A DNA stretch of 64,000 bases from Streptococcus sanguinis (GTDB taxonomy: Bacteria; Bacillota; Bacilli; Lactobacillales; Streptococcaceae). Each line of letters begins with the position of its first letter. Position 1 is the stretch's first letter. This document shows positions 31,440-40,840 of the stretch, piece after piece. The DNA lies in contig CP040556.1 of the NCBI GenBank assembly GCA_013378335.1, positions 558,001-622,000 of the forward strand, written 5' to 3'. The translations under genes were made by a program, and so were the position numbers. The notes under the pieces are model-generated. The model was not told the origin of the DNA and did no database searches. It saw only the letters and a list, made by a program, of their open reading frames with translations.

Positions 31440-32673
31440 AAAGAAAAATCGTAAAAAAGAATTAAGACGTCAGCAGAAATTGGCAATCAAAGTCATTTCT
31501 GAAGAAGAGGCTGCGTTGACAGAAGCATTGGCCCACAAACCAATCTTAGTTGAGCGGCGTAGAATTCAAAACTTTGATGAGCAACACACAGCAATTATGC
31601 AATATGCTGATGAGTATGGTGACTATCCGAATATTCAGGAAATTAATTACCAATTAAGAACAGGAACTTTTGATTGGCATCAGGATCATGCTTTATTTAG
31701 AGAAGCGATGCATACTAGAAATAAACAAAAGAGAAATAAACTGTTGAAACAAGTGTTAAAGCTCAATCCAGATTATTTTGCAGCGGAGTTTCATCTATTT
31801 GTATCAGAGGTTGAAGACTTTGATTTGCCGTCCTTTGAAAAAGTTTTAGAATTTGAAACTCTGGTATTAGAAAAATGGAAAATCAAGGGCTATAATAATT
31901 GGAATTATTTTGAAGCACGGCCTGTTCTAACTGCTCTTATGTTTCTGATTGAGTATTACATGGCGGAGGGATGTTACTATAAGGCCTTGGAATTAGTTAA
32001 TCTGTACTTGAGTAAGCGACCAGATCGTTTTCCGCCCAACTTTGTTTTCTGTATGCTTTCCTTATATCATATGACCGGTCAGGAGATAAAGGTTGAGCGC
32101 TTTTATCAAGACGAACGGAATAAAGGGAAATACGATGATACTATATTGGTACATGCTATTATTGCTGCTTTCTTGCGAGGAAAACTAGAGGAAGCGAGAA
32201 AATTATTTGCAAAGTTAGCTGAGATTAACGCTGAAGCGATTGCCTTCTTTGCTGAAGAAGACTGGTATTTTCAAGTGTTTGATATAGAGGAGCAAGAATA
32301 TTACTACCCAAACACAAATGAGTCACTGATGGCGAGTCTCTATCCACTTTTTGATTTTTTAGAAAGAAACATCATTGTAACGCAGTTTTTGACAAATGAA
32401 GCGAAAAAATTGGATGACAAGGAGCACTTTGCCTTTCCTTATGGACTAGAAGAAGGCTTTATTGAGCTAACTGCCTTGTTTGCTTTTATGGCAGAACCAG
32501 AAATGAACGATATTCGAATGGATTATGCTCGTATTTTCGTAAATAATGGAATCTGTACATCAGCTGATTTCAAAGATTGGACAGAAAAAGAAGTCCTAGC
32601 TTTAAAAGGAATCGGCCCTGTCACTGTTAAGAAGTTAAAGGAAAATGGTATAAAGTTTAAAAAAGCGAATTAA
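31432..32673 (+). CDS. TPR-like protein with C-terminal helix-hairpin-helix
   Basis: A 413-residue protein I cannot name. It opens with a very basic stretch (MAKKKNRKKELRRQQK), continues as a long run of paired helices like tetratricopeptide repeats (for example YYMAEGCYYKALELVNLYLSKRP and FLRGKLEEARKLFAKLAEIN), and ends with a helix-hairpin-helix (EKEVLALKGIGPVTVKKLKENGIKFKK) of the kind used for DNA or RNA binding. GGAGGAGA 6 bases before ATG 31432 fixes the start. A weak terminator-like hairpin covers its stop. It sits between two copies of the GNAT 3' end. Confidence 0.7.
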   Translation: MAKKKNRKKELRRQQKLAIKVISEEEAALTEALAHKPILVERRRIQNFDEQHTAIMQYADEYGDYPNIQEINYQLRTGTFDWHQDHALFREAMHTRNKQKRNKLLKQVLKLNPDYFAAEFHLFVSEVEDFDLPSFEKVLEFETLVLEKWKIKGYNNWNYFEARPVLTALMFLIEYYMAEGCYYKALELVNLYLSKRPDRFPPNFVFCMLSLYHMTGQEIKVERFYQDERNKGKYDDTILVHAIIAAFLRGKLEEARKLFAKLAEINAEAIAFFAEEDWYFQVFDIEEQEYYYPNTNESLMASLYPLFDFLERNIIVTQFLTNEAKKLDDKEHFAFPYGLEEGFIELTALFAFMAEPEMNDIRMDYARIFVNNGICTSADFKDWTEKEVLALKGIGPVTVKKLKENGIKFKKAN

Positions 32674-32682
32674 TCGCTTTTT
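32660..32682 (+). terminator. Terminator-like hairpin over the stop of the TPR/HhH gene
   Basis: 8-bp perfect stem (32660-32667 with 32675-32682), 7-base loop containing the TAA stop, and only the stem's own T residues behind it. It would cut read-through to valS in part. Confidence 0.5.
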
Positions 32683-32712
32683 GAATGAATGAGGGAATCT
32701 TGTTTTGATTGT

Positions 32713-32838
32713 AATTTTCAAATTCAAAGAGTAGTAGAAAAACTCGGCTTTGTTCTCAAAGAACGCATTCTATACCACAAAGATGTCCAAGGAAAACGTT
32801 GTGACGGTTAGTATTTATTGATTTTCGAAAGTGAGGTG
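32713..32838 (+). pseudogene. Decayed second copy of the GNAT acetyltransferase 3' end
   Basis: The plus frame from 32713 reads NFQIQRVVEKLGFVLKERI then KDVQGKRCDG and a stop. This matches the C-terminus of the GNAT gene at 30870-31439 (NLQSQRVAEKLGF, KDVQGNRCDD). After the stop the frame still reads YLLIFESE against YGLLKSELEE. No start or N-terminal part remains. It marks a former duplication or recombination at this site. Confidence 0.8.
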
Positions 32839-32845
32839 AGAAAAA

Positions 32846-33883
32846 TTGGAAACAAACCAGATTATTACTCTGTTCTCTAGTGTAGGCTTAGGAGCGATAT
32901 TAAGTGCTATTTTAGTGTTTGTTAATAATAGTAAAAGAAATCAGCTCGATTATATTACTAGAGAACGATCTGAGTGGAGGAAGAAAATTGAAAATATTAT
33001 TGAAGAGCTTCAAGATACCTCAAATCATGAAAGTGTTCTGGCAAGATTAAAAAGCCAAATCAATCCCTATGGTTACAATCTAGAAATAAAAAACACAAAA
33101 TTTTATTTTATGAAAGATGGTCATATCTGGGATAGTATCGCAGATGGTAAATATGAGGACACCATTTACTTTTTAGAATTACTATTAAAATTTGATTGGG
33201 AAAGGAAAAAGCAAGAGGCTAAATTTCACTATTCAATTATATTGTTCCGTATAATGCAAATATTTTCAGGCGCCTTCTCTCTCTACTTGTTTTACTTAGC
33301 AGCTCAGAATTTAGTGAAAAATCTGTGGTCTCAGATAGCTCTAGGAGGACTAACTTTGTCAATATTTCTCATCATATTACAAGGTCTTGTTATTGATGGT
33401 TTAAAAATAAATCCATCTAAAAATGATGCAGAAAAGAAATGGTTATATATTATATTTTTTGCTACACCATTTTTTATAAATTGGGGAGTAGGTATTAACT
33501 ATACGGATTTTCTAAAAAATCCTCCAATTGCTATCACTACTTTTTTAGGAATTTATATCTACATGTTTCATTATTTGTCATTGGTAACAATTAGAGTAGA
33601 AGATGATTATGTGGAAGCTATAGAACGATTTCTAAAAAAACCTTCCACAATCAATAATAAAGCTAGTAGGCTTAATAATGAGATAATACGCTTAGAATCC
33701 AAAGTTTATAGTTTTGATAACAGAAAAATAAATTTAGAATCACTGGAAAAGAAACGTAGAAAGTTAAAAAAGAAATTAGTTAATAAAAATCAACCTAATA
33801 AATTCCAGCACCCAATACAATTTTATTGCTTTTTGAAGAACAAAAAACGGATTTCTAAACTAGTTTTGAGAATGCTAAATTAA
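32846..33883 (+). CDS. Multi-pass membrane protein of unknown function
   Basis: A 345-residue protein with predicted membrane helices near 6-26, 131-153, 163-184, 199-217 and 228-249, a soluble segment of about 100 residues after the first helix, and a very basic C-terminal coiled-coil-like tail (about 265-345, SLEKKRRKLKKKL). The start is TTG with GAGGTGAG 6 bases upstream. I recognise no family. It is clearly more AT-rich than valS, which begins 12 bases later, so it looks acquired. It is read from the T-box transcript. Confidence 0.65.
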   Translation: METNQIITLFSSVGLGAILSAILVFVNNSKRNQLDYITRERSEWRKKIENIIEELQDTSNHESVLARLKSQINPYGYNLEIKNTKFYFMKDGHIWDSIADGKYEDTIYFLELLLKFDWERKKQEAKFHYSIILFRIMQIFSGAFSLYLFYLAAQNLVKNLWSQIALGGLTLSIFLIILQGLVIDGLKINPSKNDAEKKWLYIIFFATPFFINWGVGINYTDFLKNPPIAITTFLGIYIYMFHYLSLVTIRVEDDYVEAIERFLKKPSTINNKASRLNNEIIRLESKVYSFDNRKINLESLEKKRRKLKKKLVNKNQPNKFQHPIQFYCFLKNKKRISKLVLRMLN

Positions 33884-33895
33884 AGGAGAACACAC

Positions 33896-36544
33896 ATGTC
33901 TAAAGAACTTCCACCTAAATACAATCCAGCCGAGGTTGAGGCTGGTCGTTATCAAAAATGGCTTGAGGCTGATGTTTTCAAGCCTTCAGGAGATCAAAAG
34001 GCTAAGCCTTATTCGATCGTTATTCCACCACCAAACGTAACTGGGAAACTTCACCTTGGTCACGCTTGGGATACAACTTTGCAAGATATCATCATCCGTC
34101 AAAAACGCATGCAAGGTTTTGACACGCTTTGGCTTCCTGGGATGGACCATGCGGGAATTGCGACTCAAGCTAAGGTCGAGGAGCGCTTGCGGGAGCAAGG
34201 CGTTTCCCGTTATGACCTCGGTCGTGAGAAATTCCTCGAGAAGGTCTGGGAATGGAAAGACGAATATGCGACGACCATCAAGGAACAATGGGGCAAGATG
34301 GGGCTCTCTGTAGACTATTCTCGTGAGCGTTTTACTCTGGATGAGGGACTGTCAAAAGCTGTTCGCAAGGTTTTTGTCGAACTTTACAAGAAAGGCTGGA
34401 TCTACCGTGGTGAGTTTATCATCAACTGGGACCCCGCAGCTCGCACAGCTCTGTCTGATATCGAGGTGATTCACAAGGACGTGGAAGGTGCCTTCTACCA
34501 CATGAACTACATGCTGGAAGACGGTTCACGCGCCCTTGAAGTAGCGACCACTCGTCCTGAGACTATGTTTGGGGATGTTGCGGTTGCGGTCAATCCAGAA
34601 GACTCACGCTACAAGGATTTGATCGGACAAAACGTTATTCTGCCGATTGCCAATAAATTAATCCCAATCGTGGCGGATGAACATGCAGATCCTGAGTTTG
34701 GTACAGGTGTCGTGAAAATCACACCTGCCCACGATCCAAACGATTTCTTGGTTGGTCAACGCCATAACTTGCCACAAGTTAACGTTATGAACGACGACGG
34801 AACCATGAATGACTTGGCCTTTGAATTTGCGGGTATGGACCGTTTTGAAGCTCGCAAAGCGGTTGTCAAGAAACTGGAAGAAATCGGTGCCCTCGTTAAA
34901 ATCGAAAAACGTGTCCACAGCGTTGGTCACTCAGAGCGGACTGGCGTTATGGTTGAGCCGCGTCTATCTACTCAGTGGTTCGTCAAGATGGACCAATTGG
35001 CTAAGAATGCTATTGCCAACCAAGCAACAGAGGACAAGGTAGAATTCTACCCACCTCGTTTCAACGACACCTTCCTCCAATGGATGGAAAATGTTCACGA
35101 CTGGGTTATCTCTCGTCAGCTCTGGTGGGGTCACCAAATCCCTGCTTGGTACAATGCTGAGGGTGAAATGTACGTCGGTGAAGAAGCTCCAGAAGGCGAC
35201 GGATGGACTCAGGACGAAGACGTCTTGGACACTTGGTTCAGTTCTGCCCTTTGGCCGTTCTCAACTATGGGCTGGCCTGATGTCGACTCAGAAGACTTCA
35301 AACGTTACTTCCCAACTTCAACCTTGGTTACCGGTTACGACATCATCTTCTTCTGGGTGTCTCGTATGATCTTCCAATCCTTGGAATTCACAGGACGCCA
35401 ACCATTCCAAAATGTCCTTATCCACGGTCTCATTCGTGACGAGCAAGGACGCAAGATGTCTAAATCTCTCGGGAACGGGATTGACCCGATGGATGTTATT
35501 GAGAAATACGGTGCTGATGCCCTTCGTTGGTTCCTCTCAAACGGTTCTGCCCCAGGACAAGACGTGCGCTTCTCTTACGAGAAAATGGATGCCTCTTGGA
35601 ACTTCATCAACAAGATCTGGAACATTTCCCGCTACATCCTCATGAACAATGAAGGTTTGACGCTGGATGCGGCGCGTGAGAATGTCGCTCAGGTGGCGTC
35701 TGGTCAGGCAGGTAATGTCACTGACCGCTGGATCCTCCACAACCTCAATGAAACTATTGGCAAGGTGACTGAGAACTTTGATAAGTTTGAGTTTGGCGTG
35801 GCTGGTCACATCCTCTACAACTTTATCTGGGATGAATTTGCCGACTGGTATGTGGAGCTGACCAAGGAAGTGCTTTACAGCGACAATGACGACGAGAAAG
35901 TCATCACTCGCTCTGTCCTCCTTTACACGCTAGACCAAATCCTGCGCCTGCTTCACCCAATCATGCCTTTCGTGACCGAGGAAATCTTTGGACAAATCTC
36001 AGAAGGCACCATTGTGATAGCGGCTTATCCAGTGGTTCGTCCAGAGTTTGAAAATGCCGAGGCAGCAGCTGGCGTGGAAGCCCTCAAAGATCTAATCCGT
36101 TCGGTGCGTAATAGCAGAGCTGAGGTCAATGTGGCGCCAAGCAAGCCGATTACTATCTTGATTAAGACGACAGACAGCGCGCTGGAAACCTTCTTCAAGG
36201 ATAATGTCAACTACATCAAGCGTTTCACCAATCCTGAGCATCTGGAAATTGCAGCAGACCTTGCTGTGCCAGAGCTGGTTATGTCTAGCATCATCACAGG
36301 AGCAGAAATCTATCTGCCGCTGGCAGACCTCCTCAATATCGAGGAAGAGCTGGCTCGTCTCGAAAAAGAACTAGCCAAGTGGCAAAAAGAACTGGATATG
36401 GTCGGCAAGAAACTCTCTAACGAGCGCTTCGTAGCCAACGCCAAACCAGAAATCGTCCAAAAAGAACGCGACAAACAAGCCGACTACCAAGCCAAGTATG
36501 ATGCGACAGTAGGGCGGATTGAGGAGATGAGGAAGTTGGTTTAA
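33896..36544 (+). CDS. valS: Valyl-tRNA synthetase
   Basis: An 882-residue class I synthetase that charges tRNA-Val and edits mischarged threonine. The HIGH motif appears as [13 protein letters not shown] near residue 46 and KMSKS as [14 protein letters not shown] near 522. The editing domain (about 190-340) contains [16 protein letters not shown]. The C-terminal about 70 residues are the coiled-coil tRNA-binding arm ([20 protein letters not shown]). AAAGGAG precedes the ATG. No promoter is visible in the 12 bases after the membrane gene, so expression depends on the T-box transcript or a hidden internal start. Confidence 0.97.
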   Translation: MSKELPPKYNPAEVEAGRYQKWLEADVFKPSGDQKAKPYSIVIPPPNVTGKLHLGHAWDTTLQDIIIRQKRMQGFDTLWLPGMDHAGIATQAKVEERLREQGVSRYDLGREKFLEKVWEWKDEYATTIKEQWGKMGLSVDYSRERFTLDEGLSKAVRKVFVELYKKGWIYRGEFIINWDPAARTALSDIEVIHKDVEGAFYHMNYMLEDGSRALEVATTRPETMFGDVAVAVNPEDSRYKDLIGQNVILPIANKLIPIVADEHADPEFGTGVVKITPAHDPNDFLVGQRHNLPQVNVMNDDGTMNDLAFEFAGMDRFEARKAVVKKLEEIGALVKIEKRVHSVGHSERTGVMVEPRLSTQWFVKMDQLAKNAIANQATEDKVEFYPPRFNDTFLQWMENVHDWVISRQLWWGHQIPAWYNAEGEMYVGEEAPEGDGWTQDEDVLDTWFSSALWPFSTMGWPDVDSEDFKRYFPTSTLVTGYDIIFFWVSRMIFQSLEFTGRQPFQNVLIHGLIRDEQGRKMSKSLGNGIDPMDVIEKYGADALRWFLSNGSAPGQDVRFSYEKMDASWNFINKIWNISRYILMNNEGLTLDAARENVAQVASGQAGNVTDRWILHNLNETIGKVTENFDKFEFGVAGHILYNFIWDEFADWYVELTKEVLYSDNDDEKVITRSVLLYTLDQILRLLHPIMPFVTEEIFGQISEGTIVIAAYPVVRPEFENAEAAAGVEALKDLIRSVRNSRAEVNVAPSKPITILIKTTDSALETFFKDNVNYIKRFTNPEHLEIAADLAVPELVMSSIITGAEIYLPLADLLNIEEELARLEKELAKWQKELDMVGKKLSNERFVANAKPEIVQKERDKQADYQAKYDATVGRIEEMRKLV

Positions 36545-36573
36545 AACCTCAAATTCATTATATGAATATGACG

Positions 36574-36602
36574 AAAACACAGTGCAAAAACTGTGTTTTT
36601 TT
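36574..36602 (+). terminator. Terminator after valS
   Basis: 10-bp perfect stem (36574-36583 with 36590-36599), 6-base loop and T run. Confidence 0.88.
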
Positions 36603-36604
36603 GG

Positions 36605-36610
36605 TATAAT
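36605..36610 (+). promoter_or_regulatory. Extended -10 promoter element of the methyltransferase operon
   Basis: TTGGTATAAT directly behind the valS terminator, 40 bases before the methyltransferase GTG; no clear -35 box. Confidence 0.6.
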
Positions 36611-36650
36611 GGGGGCAAACAAAAAATAATGTAAGATAATAGGTAGAATT

Positions 36651-38324
36651 GTGAAAAGTAAGAAGAAAAAAAAGAGATTAACCGTGATTGATTTTTTCTG
36701 TGGAGCAGGTGGTTTTTCAGAAGGATTTCGTAGAGCGGGCTATGATGTTATTATGGGAATTGATGTTTGGCAACCAGCAATCACGACTCATAATTTTAAC
36801 CATGGGCTAAACGATAAAGTTAAGAGCGTACTTGATTTTGAAGATATTGATGAAATCAATAAGTTGCCAGATTCGGATATTATCATTGGTAGTCCCCCAT
36901 GTCAATTATTTTCTCTTTCTAATCAAGGTGGGAATGCTAACAAAGATTTGGGTATCCATCTGATTAATACTTTTTTTAAGGTAATTGCTGTAAAGAAATT
37001 TCAAAAGAATTCTAAACTAAAAGCATGGTTAATGGAAAATGTTCCAAATTCTCAAAACTATGTCCAAGAGGAGTATACTTTTGAGGACTTGGATTTGGTA
37101 AGTTGGGCCGTTTCTCAGGGGTTAAATCCAAAATCCATTGCCATCAAGTCTAAATATAACGGTGGGGTTTTACATGCAGATGATTATGGTGCAGCACAGG
37201 CAAGACGTAGGTTCGTCAGCGGGGAAATAACTAAGACTGGTGAATTTCCATTTCCTGATAGGGTTGCTAAAGAGAAAGTTACTTTAAATAAATTATTTAG
37301 AAATTTTCCAGATCCATTAGATCAATCGCCTGTAGAATTTATAACAGATCCAAATTATCCAAATGAATCTGTTAAGTTTGAGGATTTTAAAGATCATTTT
37401 TATGATACAGGTGTCTATCAAGTACAATGGCAGAAAGCTCGGGATTTAAAACAGAGACATCCTTATATGGGTAAAATGTCGTTTCCTGAAAACATGGATA
37501 AGCCGAGTCGTACAATTATGGCAACACAATCAGCTAGTACCAGAGAAGCTATTTTATATAAATCTGGTTATGATAGAAAAGGTGATGGTGAGTATCGCTT
37601 GCCAACCATAAGAGAAGCAGCCTGTATTATGGGGTATCCTTTAGATTATCAATTTTTTGGTGATGAATCTACAAAGTGGAGACAGGTAGGCAATGCGGTT
37701 TGTGTTCAACTATCCTATGCTTTGGCTATGAAAATTTTAGAATTAATAAAATTTCCAAAATTAACGGCTAAGCTTATAGATAAAGATATCAATCAATTTA
37801 AATATTTAGATAATAAAGAAATAAAAGAATTTAATAATCCTCCAACACGAAATGAAAAAGCCTTGTTTAGACAATTTCCAATTAAGTCAGGGAACATGAC
37901 AGTCGATTTGACTAATAAAATTAATGGAGAAATCGGTAACTGGGGGGTTGTAGCACATGCTGGTACTGGTAAAGGATTTAAAAGTATTATTGTTTCAAGA
38001 AAAAATCAGCTAGAAGCAAAAGAGTTATTAGTTCTAAATCATAAAGAAATTGTTGAAAAAATAAATAATAGTTTAATAATTAAGCAAATTTCTAATAATG
38101 ACTTAAACGAAAAAAACAAGAAATATGGATTTGATGATGAGGATTGCACACATCCATACTATATTGTAAAAAGTATATCTAATATTATTATGGATTATTT
38201 ACAAAAATATGAAGATAAGAGCATAGATGTATCCAATACAGAATTAGCAGAATTAAAGGAGCTAATTCCTCTGAGTCAACTTTTGTCGTTATACGCTGTT
38301 AGCGTAATAATTTATGGTCAATAA
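36651..38324 (+). CDS. DNA (cytosine-5) methyltransferase with extra C-terminal domain
   Basis: A 557-residue C5 methyltransferase. Motif I DFFCGAGGFSEGF (14-26), motif IV with catalytic Cys SPPCQ (81-85), ENV (130 region), QARRR (183-187), the target-recognition stretch (about 200-315), REAACIMGYP (321-330) and VGNAV (346-350) are all present, so it should be active. Residues about 370-557 continue beyond the normal end of the family, with an AHAGTGKGFKSI segment and no motif I can name. Start is GTG with AGG 8 bases upstream. AT-rich compared with valS. First gene of the putative defence operon; it would mark host DNA as self. Confidence 0.9.
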   Translation: MKSKKKKKRLTVIDFFCGAGGFSEGFRRAGYDVIMGIDVWQPAITTHNFNHGLNDKVKSVLDFEDIDEINKLPDSDIIIGSPPCQLFSLSNQGGNANKDLGIHLINTFFKVIAVKKFQKNSKLKAWLMENVPNSQNYVQEEYTFEDLDLVSWAVSQGLNPKSIAIKSKYNGGVLHADDYGAAQARRRFVSGEITKTGEFPFPDRVAKEKVTLNKLFRNFPDPLDQSPVEFITDPNYPNESVKFEDFKDHFYDTGVYQVQWQKARDLKQRHPYMGKMSFPENMDKPSRTIMATQSASTREAILYKSGYDRKGDGEYRLPTIREAACIMGYPLDYQFFGDESTKWRQVGNAVCVQLSYALAMKILELIKFPKLTAKLIDKDINQFKYLDNKEIKEFNNPPTRNEKALFRQFPIKSGNMTVDLTNKINGEIGNWGVVAHAGTGKGFKSIIVSRKNQLEAKELLVLNHKEIVEKINNSLIIKQISNNDLNEKNKKYGFDDEDCTHPYYIVKSISNIIMDYLQKYEDKSIDVSNTELAELKELIPLSQLLSLYAVSVIIYGQ

Positions 38325-38356
38325 TGATAATTAATATTTTCTAGCGGGGAGATTAC

Positions 38357-40840
38357 ATGGAAGAAGAAGCTAATAAAACAATATCAATTTATTTCTTATG
38401 CAAATTTGGCTTAAGTAATCGAATTGCAAAAACACTGTGTGGTAAGAGGGTCGAGTTAATTGATTTTTTTGTAAGAAACAATCATGGACTGTTTAATAAG
38501 ATAAGTAAAAATAAAATCGAAAAAATAAATTTGTATTTAAGTGATTGTATTTTAGAAATTAACAAAAATCCAAATATTTTTGATGACATTAGAATGTTGT
38601 ACTCAGTAGGCGCTAAAATAGTGTTTAGTAAAATTTATCATATGACTGACTCAATTGATGAACTGGTTATAATGTTGAAAAATAATAATTGGATGGAAAT
38701 GGGTTTAAAATCTGCTTCTGTTAAGGCTACTGTTCAAATAGATAAATATTCTGAATTATTGTTTAACTTTAATATAAAAAACGAAATTTTAAAATGGAAG
38801 ACGTTTACTATTTTTCTTGAAAAATTTAAAATCAGAAATTCTGAACTGGATTTTTTAGGTCTTCAGGCCTCAATAATAAAACAACTTGAAGATATGCAAT
38901 TAATTTTCAAAAGTCAAGTAGATGATGCATGGTGCTTATTTATTGAAAATCTTACTTTTAGTGAAGAAATTATTAAGGTATATGGATTGGACATGGAATT
39001 TTATTTGAAAGAAAGGAGTTATAAAAGTGGAATCGAAGAAAAGCTAATATCAATTGACTCTTTTTTTCAATCTTCTTTTAAAGATATTAATTTTTTAAAA
39101 GAAAGACTAGACGGAAAGACTCTTGAAGAAATTGGGAATTCAGTTGGAATTACTCGGGAAAGAGTGAGACAGAAAATTAATAGGTCTTTAAAAAGAATAC
39201 CTAAAATTTATGAAGTTGAAAAATTTAAAGATTTATATCAGAGATTTGATGTATCTGAAGATATATTCAGCACTATATCAGAATCAGATTCCAGACTATA
39301 TAATTTAATGGGACTCCTATACACGAAAGGAGAGGAAGATATTCTCGATGAAATCTTAAAAGGGAATTATTCTGATGAAGTAAAGAGATATATTTTAAAA
39401 AAACGTAACAAATTTGCTTCTAACGGGAGAGTATTAAAATTAACTAGAGAGAATTATATTATAGATATTTTACGAAGGTATAAAAATCTCCAGTTATATT
39501 TTAAGACTGATGAATTATTCTATCTTATCAAAGAGGAAGCTAATGATTTTCCACAGATTTTACCCAAAAGTGAAAGGGCTCTTGAAAGTCAGTTGAATAG
39601 ATATCAGCACATTGTTTTTTCTCTAGGGAAGGGTTATAGGTACCATCCTTTAGAAATAAAAGAACACGAAAAACAGGAATTACTTTCTCTTTTTGAAAAC
39701 CTAGACGATGGTGCATATAGTATGAATTACATTTTTGAAACTAATCCAGGTGTGATGGAACGATTTGATATTCTATCTGGATCAGAATTGCACAATATAT
39801 GTAAAAAATATAATATATTGACTGAAAACATACATCTAGGTCGTAATCCAGAATTTATAGCAGGAGAAAAAGATAAAAAAGACTATATAGTCGATAATAT
39901 GTCTACTTATGAAGGAATATCTTTAGAGGAATTTTGTATTGATATGAATCAAAAATTTGGTTTGCATAAGGGTTCATTATCATCGTTTATATCCTCTAAA
40001 TTAAGAAAATATATTCTAGATGGTAAAATTCATGTGGATAAGTCTAATTATAATGAGATAGCTTCTAATATTCTTCCGTATTTGAATAGATATATATATT
40101 CAAAACAAGATTTTATATCTATAATAAAAAAATACAGTGGGTTACAGGAAGTATCGCAATCGTTAATTTTTTCACTAGGTTTTATACTTAGGGGAGAGTT
40201 AGTAATAAGTTCAAAGTACAGAGGTGCTAAAGATGCGTTAACTACATTAATTTTATCTCAAAAAGTTTTTCATGCAGATGAAATCTCTTTTAAAAAAACA
40301 GTAGATTATTATAGCACGATATACAACCTTGAAAAGAAATTAAAGATATTAAAGATTTCAGAAAATACTTACATTAACGTTGAATTCATGATTCAGAGAG
40401 GATTTGAATTAGAGAAACTTAAAAGTTTTATAAAAGAAATCGAAATTTTGGTACCCTCTAATTCTTATTTCTCTATAATATCTTTATTAAATGATGGTAT
40501 AGAATTTTCTCTATTAGATGATGGAATAGAGTTAATATCTTTGGATCGACTTATTAATATTTCTAATAAAACTAAACCTGTTAGCATTGGTTTTCCTAAT
40601 ATTTACTTCAAAGGAGATGTAAAGAGAAATTTAAATGATTTTTTAGTTGATTCCTTACTACAATTAGGTTCAGCGAATATTGAAGATTTTACGGATGATT
40701 TAAATAAGAAATACGGAATCAATTTGGATGAATACAATGTTCGGCTTAGATTAGTTGAATGTGGAGCATATTATTCTGATAAGTTAAACAAAATTTATAT
40801 AAATAAAGAAGATTTTTTAGAAGAGGTATTTGGCAGATGA
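38357..40840 (+). CDS. 827-residue protein with sigma-region-4-like helix-turn-helix
   Basis: I recognise no full-length family. Residues 249-282 (KERLDGKTLEEIGNSVGITR then ERVRQKINRSLKR) match the region 4 helix-turn-helix of sigma-70 factors. The first about 65 residues (FGLSNRIAKTLCGKRVELID...) resemble the helix-hairpin-helix of the RNA polymerase alpha C-terminal domain, a weaker match. The rest looks like a chain of small winged-helix units (for example near 350-410, 510-560 and 760-827). No sigma region 2 is visible. GGGGAG precedes the ATG; its end overlaps the next gene (ATGA). A DNA-recognition subunit is my inference. Confidence 0.7.
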   Translation: MEEEANKTISIYFLCKFGLSNRIAKTLCGKRVELIDFFVRNNHGLFNKISKNKIEKINLYLSDCILEINKNPNIFDDIRMLYSVGAKIVFSKIYHMTDSIDELVIMLKNNNWMEMGLKSASVKATVQIDKYSELLFNFNIKNEILKWKTFTIFLEKFKIRNSELDFLGLQASIIKQLEDMQLIFKSQVDDAWCLFIENLTFSEEIIKVYGLDMEFYLKERSYKSGIEEKLISIDSFFQSSFKDINFLKERLDGKTLEEIGNSVGITRERVRQKINRSLKRIPKIYEVEKFKDLYQRFDVSEDIFSTISESDSRLYNLMGLLYTKGEEDILDEILKGNYSDEVKRYILKKRNKFASNGRVLKLTRENYIIDILRRYKNLQLYFKTDELFYLIKEEANDFPQILPKSERALESQLNRYQHIVFSLGKGYRYHPLEIKEHEKQELLSLFENLDDGAYSMNYIFETNPGVMERFDILSGSELHNICKKYNILTENIHLGRNPEFIAGEKDKKDYIVDNMSTYEGISLEEFCIDMNQKFGLHKGSLSSFISSKLRKYILDGKIHVDKSNYNEIASNILPYLNRYIYSKQDFISIIKKYSGLQEVSQSLIFSLGFILRGELVISSKYRGAKDALTTLILSQKVFHADEISFKKTVDYYSTIYNLEKKLKILKISENTYINVEFMIQRGFELEKLKSFIKEIEILVPSNSYFSIISLLNDGIEFSLLDDGIELISLDRLINISNKTKPVSIGFPNIYFKGDVKRNLNDFLVDSLLQLGSANIEDFTDDLNKKYGINLDEYNVRLRLVECGAYYSDKLNKIYINKEDFLEEVFGR

